This document shows, piece by piece, positions 55,983 to 64,000 of a stretch of 64,000 nt of DNA. The stretch comes from Batkoa obscura (Eukaryota; Entomophthoromycota; Entomophthoromycetes; Entomophthorales; Batkoaceae). The position numbers and the translations under genes were made by a program. Position 1 is the stretch's first letter; every line of letters begins with the position of its first letter. The DNA lies in assembly GCA_030770535.1 (NCBI GenBank), contig JASVEC010000013.1, positions 62,001 through 126,000 of the forward strand. The letters are read 5' to 3'. The notes beneath the pieces were generated by a model. The model saw only the letters and a program-made list of their open reading frames with translations. It was not told where the DNA came from and made no database searches.

Positions 55983-56983
55983 TAAATTTTATAGAAGATA
56001 AAAAATGGTTCATCTGATAATTTCAATACCGTTTAAAATTAAGGTTCTTTATAATGGTTTAAAGCTATTGGTTAAACAAGTATAACTTTTTTTGCCAGTT
56101 TAGCCTGCACTATAATTGTGTTAGAAAACAACTCGTCACTTTTATTTTTTTACAAATTTTAATAACTAAAAGATGAAAATATCACAAATAAAGCAAATGA
56201 ACTGTATTAAAAAAAATTATCTCTACTTTTATTTTTGTTAAAACTTTGGGATAGATTAAAGAGCTGCCTATAAAGCCATAGCACTTTAAAATAAATAATA
56301 TACTGGGCTATTTTAAAATCAAACATTTAAATATATACTATTTAATTGCTTATGCTTTAGAAATATAAATTTTAGAAAAATACTATCAATAAGTATAAAT
56401 ATAAATAAACAATTAAATAAGTATATCAAATAAAAAACTGCAATTTATTATTTATTATTTTACTATTTTGTAAAATATAGGATTTAAATAGTTTTATAAT
56501 TAATTTTTGTTAAAAAACAAATCGCATTATGTTCTTAATATTCATATTAATATGTATTTTTTGTTTAATTTACTTTCATTAGTATGAAAGTCAAATTGTA
56601 TAAAATAAAAGAGTTTATGTAGTAATAAACTCATTAACTTACATTTTATAAAGTATTAAAATTAGGGAAGTTCTGTACATTTTATAAAGCTTACATGCAT
56701 AAAGAATAATTTATTTTAATTCTACTATCCTTTTTAGATTAATAAATATTAACGAAAATAGTAAATTTCAAACCTAATTTAGTTGAATTTACAATTAAAG
56801 CAGTTTTTTATTTAAAATTAGGAATAGTTTAAAAAACATACAAAGTATTATGCCAAATTATTGGAGCTAGGAGGTAATAGTAAGGATTTAAACTATTCTA
56901 AAGCTTATGATAAAGCAGTCTAACAAGTATAAAAAGTATATGAAAAGACTGATTTTACTTCCAAATTACTATAAAGTTTACAA
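55983..56983. other. Spacer, nothing recognised
   Basis: About 1 kb of AT-rich DNA between regulator member 2 and the P450 fragment. No gene or known element seen. Confidence 0.5.
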
Positions 56984-57229
56984 ATGACAAGTAACTTAAA
57001 TTTGAAAGATTATTTATCTTTAGATAAATTCATCATTTACTCTCTTCTACTTTGGATAGCATATACTGCATATAATGTCTATTCCACAAAAGATGGACCT
57101 CCGATGGTACCTCATATTCCAATTATTGGCCATACTTTACAATTGAAGAACAATCCTAGAAGATTTCTATTAGAATGTCAAAAAAAATATGGGGATGTAT
57201 TTGGAGTCAACTTTTTAGGAAAAAAAATA
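56984..57229 (+). pseudogene. Truncated duplicate of the P450 5' end
   Basis: About 245 bases match the start of the P450 gene at 48675-48430, with only two base differences by eye (Tyr4 to Asn, and a silent TTA/CTA change). It keeps the membrane anchor, the proline hinge and KYGDVFGVNFLGKK. After position 57229, within a run of A, the similarity stops abruptly and unrelated sequence follows, closing at a stop near 57363. No heme loop or ExxR exists, so it cannot make an active P450. The near identity suggests a very recent partial duplication, opposite in orientation and about 8.5 kb away. Confidence 0.9.
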
Positions 57230-57360
57230 TCCACATATGATTTTGGAGAAAAATGTTTTTCAGAACCTTGTACAAGTTTAATTAAAGTCAAAATCATTGT
57301 CAGAAGAGTTAGCGTGACGTGGCTTTCGTCCAGCAGAATAATTAGTAGAATACCTAATGT

Positions 57361-58569
57361 ATAAAAAATGATATAGATTTATAATAAAGTGTAAATATAG
57401 AAGTCTATACATATATGGGGATGTATTTTTTTGTTTAAGAATTTTACTACCAATTTTTCCGCTCAAATAGCACTTAAAAAATGGAAAATAATGAAACCAA
57501 AAAAAACATCCTCATATGTTGGATTTATGCTGTTTAATATCATTAAACTGCTTTTAAAGAAAACTTCGAAAAACAATACTTGAAGGAATCATAGATATTA
57601 AACTGTGGGTCAAGGAAGTATTTTTAGATGGTTTCAATTTTAAAATAAACCATATGAGTATTTGAATAATTTTCAATACTTAATATTAAATTAGTATAGA
57701 AAATGATGATATAATAAATAGTAAAAAAAATTGAAAAAAATTATAAAAGAAATTTCGATACATTTTATTAAATGTAATTACTCAAATTTCTTATAATCCA
57801 ATTAACTTGAAAGTTAAATATAATAAAATTTAGGTCATTTTTTTATTGTTTATTATTGTTTTTAGTATCATATTAATTTAGTCAAATTTATTATAAACGT
57901 TGAAATAATATATTTTAAAATTAGCAATAAGATGTTGTTTGACAGACTGGTATAAATTTTGTACTTTAATAGCTTAAAACCTGATTTTAGTTTGATAATA
58001 TTTTTGAAATTACAAAGCTTCGTAGTGTGGTATTTTAAAAAGTTTCATTTATAATATCCCTTTATTAGAAATATTTGTTCCTTTTTATTATTGTTATTTA
58101 TCTTATCGTTGGTTATTTTTTATTTTTTATTTTTGAGGTTTCACTTTAGCTTTGAATATCCTTAAAAAGGCACGTTTATTTAAAACTATCTTCTAACTTA
58201 ATTTAGTTTATAACTTAACTCTGAAAGATTTATACATTAACTCAAAAATACATTAATAATCTCATTTCAATATAAACTATATTGGGATTCGTAATTTTGA
58301 TAAAATATATTGCGATAAGGCATAACTTCAAACTAAGTTCGGTCCTAATTGAGGCAATTGAAAATTAAAATAATATATTTTATCTTATTTTAAAGTATTG
58401 GAAAAAGATGCAGTTTAAACTAAAGACCGCCATTTTATAGTTAAATTGGATCATTTGTTCAGTCATTACACAATGTATTAATAATCAGCTTGGACTAATC
58501 AACATATGTAAATCAACAACAACATAATCTGGGCTATATTAAAAATTACAACCAATATCATACAACATA
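57361..58569. other. Spacer with a family A element
   Basis: About 1.2 kb. Family A copy 10 lies at 57412-57520. The rest is AT-rich with no recognised gene and ends just before the Old Yellow Enzyme pseudogene. Confidence 0.5.
57412..57520 (+). mobile_element. Family A MITE-like element, copy 10
   Basis: A nearly complete copy: TATATGGGGATGTATTTTTT, core CGCTCAAATAGCACTTAAAA, end AAAACATCCTCATAT. Confidence 0.75.
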
Positions 58570-59669
58570 GACTTATACCAGTCATTAAATCTTAAAGAAT
58601 TGAAACTTAAAAATCGAGTAGTTCTTGCTTCATTGACTCGAAATCGTAGGATTGTTCCTGATAAACTATTTGCTGAGTATTATGGTTAAAGAGTGTCCGC
58701 AGGTTTCATATTATCTGAAGGTGTTCTTATCGAGCCACAGAGTACTAAATATCCAGAAGTACCTGGAATCTGGAGTAAAGGACAAATCAAAGGATGGAAA
58801 ATAGTGACTAATAGAATACATGAAAAGGATAGCTATATCTTTGCGCAATTATGGCATTTAGGAAGAGCTGCTAATACTTCACATAATGCTGGTGTAGCTC
58901 CACCGGCCCCATCTGCCATTAAAGCAAATGGTGGAAAGCCCCGCTTACTTGAAGGAAGTCCTGTTTATTCTGTTCCAAAAGCTATTGGAGATCTTAAAAA
59001 ATATGTACAGATGTTCAAAGAAGCCGCTATTGATGCTAAAGAAGCAGGATTTGATGGTGTTGAACTAGATGGTGCCAGTGGTTATTTAGTACATCAGTTT
59101 CTTGACTCTAACTCAAACCAACGTACTGATGATTATGGCGGTGACGTTAAAAACCGTTCTCGCTTTGTTCTTGAAGTTATTGATGCTCTTGTTGAAGTAT
59201 TCCCTGCTAGTAGAGTTGGTATTAAATTATCTCCTTGTAGTGGCTATAACAATATAGGTGAAGAAACTAAAGAAGAGGCCTATAAACTATTTAGCTACTT
59301 AATTTATGAACTTGATAAACGTGAAATTGCTTATATCAAATTGTGCGCCATCTTTCCCATTTTGATCCAACTAATCGTGGCCTTAAACTTAATGTTGAAA
59401 AATTCTTCCCATTAATTGAAACTTCCAAAGTTTTTATTGATTATAACTTTACTGCTGCAGAAGGAGATAGATATATTGCAGATGATAAAGCTGATGCAAT
59501 AGTACATGGTCGCCCATTTATCGCTAGCCCAGGTCTCCCTGAACGTTTCTTTAACAATCATGAATTATCTCAAATTATTGATAATCCTTCTCTTTGTTCA
59601 TACAAAGGTGAAGATCACCATGATGGATATAGTGATTACTCTAGATTTATCAATCAAAGATTTTACTAA
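58570..59669 (+). pseudogene. Old Yellow Enzyme (NADH:flavin oxidoreductase) pseudogene
   Basis: Coding similarity runs almost full length: YQSLNLKELKLKNRVVLASL at the start, SAGFILSEGVLIEPQ, FAQLWHLGRAAN, APSAIKA, GFDGVELDGASGYLVHQFLD then SNQRTDDYGG (substrate/FMN loop), and RPFIASPGLPERF near the end. These are hallmarks of FMN-binding ene-reductases of the OYE/12-oxophytodienoate reductase type. There is no ATG in front of the conserved start, a TAA sits at 58687-58689 where relatives have Gln (YYAQR), and the frame shifts near 59340. Otherwise divergence is small, so inactivation looks recent. A family A element follows directly. Confidence 0.85.
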
Positions 59670-59699
59670 TTTTAAAGTTAGAAAATACTTTTGTTATAA

Positions 59700-59806
59700 T
59701 TATATGAGGATGTTTTTTTGGTTTCATTATTTTTTACATTTTTTAAGCGCTATTTGAGTGGAAAGATTACTAGTAAAATTCTTGAACCAAAAAATACATC
59801 CCCATG
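59700..59806 (-). mobile_element. Family A MITE-like element, copy 11
   Basis: A nearly complete copy in reverse sense: ATATGAGGATGTTTTTTTGG, core AAGCGCTATTTGAGTGGAAA, end AATACATCCCCATG. It begins about 30 bases after the OYE pseudogene. Confidence 0.75.
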
Positions 59807-60118
59807 TTATTAAAATTTATTGTTTATTTATCTATAAATAGTTTTAATGTAAATAAAAGTAACTTTAATTTGACCTTTGGTAACTTTTAAACTTGTCGAT
59901 GTTTAATTTTTTCACTTGTAATTATCTTTAAGTACATTACCCTTTTTGAGTTTATAATATTGATTTTTTGTAGCATAAATAAAATTTAATACAAACATTA
60001 GTACTTTTATACAACTTTGGTCCTGGTATTCTAAAACGTTAACCATTGCAAAAATAAATGAAATCAATTAAAAAAATTACACAGTCCATAAAAGAGTAAC
60101 TCTATCAAAAATATTTAT

Positions 60119-61915
60119 TTATTTATTTAACTTTAAAACCTCAGATCCACTACTACAGCCCCTTGCTTTTATCATAAAATTAGTATATATCGGCCAATAC
60201 CTAGCTAACCCTTGAATCTTTCTAATGATTCCACAACTAAAATGATTAGAAACAGAGCAGGCTTCCGAACTAAATGGCAGTATAAGGTATTCTAAATTGA
60301 TAATATGTCCAAAGTGTAATATATAAAAAATGTCACTAAATTTATCTCTTAAATTAACTTCAAGTTTTTTTTCCAGTAGCTTATTATAGGTATAAGTTCC
60401 TTTGGCTATTTTTTTAGCTTCATTGCTATATTCTGTATAATAAAATAGATCTCCAATGTTTCTTGTCTGATGCAACTTGATTTGATATATTTTGATTTGT
60501 AGCAACACGCTTCTATAAAAATGAAAGATACTTACATAAGTTAATAAAAAGGGATGCTGAATCAAGTCAACTCTAGCATCTAAAATCTGCTCCATTTTAA
60601 AAGATAAAAAGATAAACGTCCCCAAAAGGTTTATTTCTTTATCAAACTGGTTTAATGACATTACATACTCCTTTTCATCAATTTCCTTGCTTTTAAGTCG
60701 TATATTGTTCCATTTTATATCATAATCAACCCTTACTAAATAATTTAACGTTTTAGTTAATTTGGTTTGCGCTTCTAAAACTGTCTAATAAGAAATTTAA
60801 TTTTAATTGATAAAAGTATATCAAATTTATCCTACTAGCTTGTAAGGTTCAATTAAGTTTTCGTTTATATTGAAACTGTATTCGTCTTCTGATAGCGTGT
60901 CCTTTTTAAGCGGTATAATAGAAGGTCTTACAGAAGGAAAAGAGGCCAACAAATCCTGATTAATACAAAATAAACTTATTCGATATTTTTCTGCTAGTTC
61001 TTCACTTTTAATATCTTTTGTTTCAAGTTCAAAGTTCAATCCTAAAATTTGATATAATCTAATATTGTTAAATCATATTAATTGATTAAAATAACATTAC
61101 TTTGTAACAAACACTAAATACAAATTAAATAATAATAGTAATAATATAGAATAAATTTACTTGAAGACATTAATCCTTTATATTTATAATCGAACCCATA
61201 TTCCTGTTGCAGTAGCAATAAATTACATTGAACTAATTGAATGCTCGGTTTTTGAATTAATGAATTTATCAATGTTTTGGCTTTAACATAAAACGGTATT
61301 TGATTTAATTTGACTGGTGACAAATTATTTAAATAACGGTAAGTCTGGTAGGTATAGCAACATATTGCATATTTAAGAGCAATGTCATGCTCATCTTCAG
61401 AAGCTAATATATGGCTTTTTTTTTCAGGAGAGATCAATAACTGAATTTTATTATTAAAAGTAAAAAACGTTTTAACTAATTCAGGCTCAAGTTCTAAATA
61501 TTAATATTAATAATAATTAAACATTTTTATATATTCTACCTTTTAATAATTGATTTGAATTTAAATTCACAAGAGTTAAAAAGCTTTTCTGCTGATAAAG
61601 GAAAGAATGGTTCATTTCTTTTGTTAAGAATTCAAACAAAACATCCTCTCTAATATCTTGATTAATTCCATATGCTTTTTTAAACAACCCTAGTAGCTTG
61701 TTATACTTGTCTACCAATCTTGGTTTTGTAAGGTCTTTTCTGTATCTAGTTAATGAAGTGCTCTTTTCTTTATCATTTTCTCTAACCTTCTGTTTTTCTT
61801 TTTCTATTTCATAATAGCAATCAATTCCTAACTCATGGCATCTTAAGCACGGGTTCTGTTTATTACATTTTTGCTTTCTTTTATAGCAACTTACGCAGGC
61901 CTCTTTTCTCTTCAT
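60119..61915 (-). CDS. Zn2Cys6 regulator with 13-nt microexon, member 3
   Basis: Exons 61915-61540, 61493-61161, microexon 61113-61101, 61058-60836 and 60784-60119, giving 536 residues. The cluster CVSCYKRKQKCNKQNPC then LRCHELGIDC keeps the CX2CX6CX5CX2CX6C spacing, although the residue after the third Cys is Asn instead of Asp. The microexon is TGTTTGTTACAAA. Its sequence has diverged from members 1 and 2, but length and phase are kept, giving MFVTKLYQILGLNF. Exon 2 is again 333 nt; exon 4 is one codon shorter (223 nt). The microexon conservation and the open frame over all exons argue that the gene works. Targets unknown. Confidence 0.82.
61101..61113 (-). other. 13-nt microexon (member 3)
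   Basis: TGTTTGTTACAAA between TTTAG and GTAATG. Sequence diverged, length and phase conserved. Confidence 0.7.
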
Positions 61916-62271
61916 TAAATTTAAAGATAATGTTATTGATTCTTACTTTATCAAAGAAAGATTTTGAAACTTGCTACGCACCCAATATTTAATTTTTTGC
62001 CTCATTTTATTCTAGAGTATAAATTTATGCTTCATATGAATTTTATAGAATTGCATTTTAGTACTAAAATGGATAAAGAAGTAAGCTGTTTTATTGTTTT
62101 ATTCAGCCAATTATATCGTTAATTCCAGTTTAGTAAAATGAGAAGGGTAATTTTTTGCATAAAATCGACGATTTTGTCAAAGATGTGTGATGGTTAAGTG
62201 ACGTAGCTGAATATAAAAAAACTACAGTTGCCAAATACAAAAGCTCTATTAAATATTTATCAAAACTAAAC
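61916..62271. other. Divergent promoter spacer
   Basis: About 356 bases upstream of both regulator member 3 (minus) and the NDUFA9-like gene (plus). No specific sites called. Confidence 0.5.
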
Positions 62272-63624
62272 ATGTTATTAAATACCAAGCGTTTATTAAA
62301 CCATTCAAGAAGATATCTCAATACTTCTACAAAAGTAACTATTTTAGGCGGCTCTGGCTTTATTGGTATATTTTATAATAGTTAAATACATAAAGTGAAC
62401 TAACTATTATGACAGGAAATTATGTGATTAAGTCCTTGATCCAAGATCCATTTGTAAAGATTCAACCTATAAGCAAATCTGGGAGAGAAAATCCCAAAAT
62501 TAAACAGTTAGGGAATCAAGTACTATCTACTCAACAGGGAGATATTACTGATTATAACCAAATGCAACATTTATGTAAAGATGCTAATGTTGTTATCAAT
62601 TTGGTAGGGGTCATGAATCAAAAATGAAACAAATTCTACTAATATTCATATCAATGGTGCTGAAAACTTGGCTAAAATCACTCAGTCAAATGGCTCAAAG
62701 CTAATTCATATTTCTGCTATTGGCGCCAACCCTGAATCTTCTATTGTTTATTCTAGAACTAAGGGTATAATATTTAATTATCTATCTTATCTATTAAAAA
62801 TAAATTAGGTTTAGGTGAGGTAGTAGTCAAGAAACATAATCCAAATGCTGTTATTGTGAGACCTAGTTTAGTTATTGGACCCGAAGACGATTTCATTAAT
62901 GTAATTACTACTGTTTACTTAATTTTAATTATGACTTAATTTTCTCAAATTATATAGAGATTTGCGAAAATCGGAAAGTATTTACCTTTTTTACCTGTCT
63001 TTGGTGGAGGATTAACGAAGTTTCAGCCAATTTATGTTTGGGATTTAGCAAAGGCTATTCAAATATTATCCAATAATGATTCCTTTAATGGTAAATTATT
63101 TGAAGTTGGAGGACCAAATGGTAACTTTATTATTTATTCTATTGTATAGTTAATCTATATGTTTAGTCTATACTTATAAGCAAATTATGGAGCTTGTATT
63201 GAAATATAGCCAACTAAAACGAGGAATTATTTCATTGCCATGGGAAGTGGCCAAATTGCAAGCTTATTTTTTAGAAAAATTACCACCTAGTTTGTTTTCA
63301 TTAACAAGAGAGCAAGTTGAATTATTAAAATTTGATAATATTGTTGATAACGAGCAGTTATCTTTGAGCGATATCGGTTTAAATGGTACGAATATTGAAA
63401 AAATAATACCTACTTATATCAACAGTACCAATAAAAAATCGTTATATACTCCAAATAAAAGAACTCATAAAATGGATTCCCAAGATCTAAATAATGAGTT
63501 TGAGCGTATTATTAGTTTAAAGAAGGAAGTTGCTGGCAAAAGAGAGAATGCACCTAACCTTGAGAAGCAATTAGAGTATTATATGTTAGATAATAACAAT
63601 GATAAAAAGAAAAAACAAAAATGA
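62272..63624 (+). CDS. NDUFA9-like (complex I 39-kDa subunit) atypical SDR, with one frame break
   Basis: Five exons by eye: 62272-62365, 62416-62764, 62809-62900, 62958-63120 and 63167-63624; introns 44-57 nt. The start MLLNTKRLLNHSRRYLNTST is a typical mitochondrial presequence. VTILGGSGFIGNYVIKSL is the NAD(P)-binding GxxGxxG motif, ANVVINLVGVM the next strand, then LIHISAIGANPES and RPSLVIGPEDDFIN, and KFQPIYVWDLAKAIQIL, all as in the 39-kDa accessory subunit of respiratory complex I. Within exon 2, a TGA at about 62625-62627 and a one-base shift separate GVMNQK from TNSTNIHINGAENLAK. It is either a young pseudogene or a sequence error, because everything else is intact. The C-terminal ~80 residues are charged and lineage-specific. 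Confidence 0.8.
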
Positions 63625-63638
63625 AAATTTAATTTAAT

Positions 63639-64000
63639 TTATTCCTTCCATAATTCACTATTATAATCTTCTGTTAACTCGGTATCATTACCATATAAAT
63701 ATTGCCAAGACGTAAAACCACCTCTTAAAATATAAATTTGTGAATCTTGATTTAAGTCGTCATTTAGACTAGTCAAATAATTGGAATAAATTGTAGCACA
63801 TTTTGGACCCCTTACTTGAGATAAAGCACAATGAAAAATAAAACTTTTTTTATCTTTATTATTTGAATGGAAATTTTGTACCTCATTTCTAAACTCATTC
63901 GAGGGTATGTTTATACTTCCTTTTATATGACCTCCCTTTTTGGCTTTAGTTTTTGTCTTATCATTTAAAATTGCTTACTTACGATATAATCGTTATCTCT
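63639..64000 (-). CDS. Cdc25/Ych1-like rhodanese phosphatase, 5' end missing
   Basis: The part inside the window is an exon 63935-63639 and the last bases of an upstream exon (64000-63983), with a 47-nt intron. Joined they read RDNDYI then GGHIKGSINIPS, the usual start of a rhodanese domain in this group. The active loop HCALSQVRGP has the CX5R pattern with the SQxRGP ending typical of Ych1/Ibp1/Acr2-type enzymes, which are dual-specificity phosphatases or arsenate reductases. IYILRGGFTSWQYLY is the conserved C-terminal strand and helix. Its stop lies 14 bases from that of the NDUFA9-like gene, tail to tail. Phosphatase and arsenate reductase cannot be told apart here. Confidence 0.85.

Noticed and set aside
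1-64000. CRISPR arrays, rRNA genes, bacterial-type operons
   Set aside because: No regularly spaced direct repeats or rRNA motifs; gene structure is eukaryotic.

Overview
The window looks like nuclear DNA from a strongly AT-rich fungus. It holds five Zn2Cys6 binuclear-cluster regulators, a class essentially confined to fungi. Genes are small, and every intron I could resolve is about 42-63 nt with GT...AG ends. Spacers are long, AT-rich and littered with small palindromic elements. The gene styles (GILT-like thiol reductase, DOMON/cytochrome b561, secreted M28 peptidase, lineage-expanded kelch and Zn-cluster families) would fit an early-diverging filamentous fungus such as Conidiobolus. That taxonomic guess is inference only.

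Region by region. 0-5 kb: the first exon of an F-box gene leaving the window, a small secreted six-cysteine protein and an AVT-type amino-acid transporter. 6-13.4 kb: two divergent paralogues of a roughly 590-residue protein resembling the middle-homology region of fungal regulators but without a zinc cluster, with a decayed F-box/repeat gene between them. 15-20 kb: a tRNA-Ala(AGC) gene and an inverted copy of it bracket two kelch membrane proteins and an SRA1/Sec31-like protein; the second tRNA copy carries a clean 12-nt internal inversion. 20-24 kb: a graveyard of F-box and secreted-protein pseudogenes. 24.7-33 kb: the 8-exon VPS45 gene and two paralogous Zn2Cys6 regulators. 34-39 kb: two more kelch proteins around a 5-exon GILT-like gene. 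40-46 kb: a multi-span membrane protein, a DOMON-b561 protein and a secreted M28 aminopeptidase. 47-62 kb: a cytochrome P450 and a recent partial copy of it, three paralogous 5-exon Zn2Cys6 genes and an Old Yellow Enzyme pseudogene. 62-64 kb: an NDUFA9-like gene with one frame break, and the 3' part of a Cdc25/Ych1-like phosphatase.

The most unusual signals are these. The three Zn2Cys6 genes at 51-62 kb all contain a 13-nt microexon at the same place in the protein, which restores the reading frame. The second tRNA-Ala copy differs from the first only by a micro-inversion that removes its T-arm/B-box. The four kelch ectodomains end in different membrane anchors. Short inverted-repeat elements (a ~105-bp family with about 11 copies, a ~170-bp family with three copies, and two long hairpins) fill the spacers and crowd around the pseudogenes.

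The genes do not form an operon-like pathway. The window is a mix of housekeeping genes (VPS45, NDUFA9-like, SRA1/Sec31-like, tRNA-Ala) and expanded lineage-specific families. Exon boundaries were set by eye from GT/AG signals, frame continuity and comparison between paralogues.
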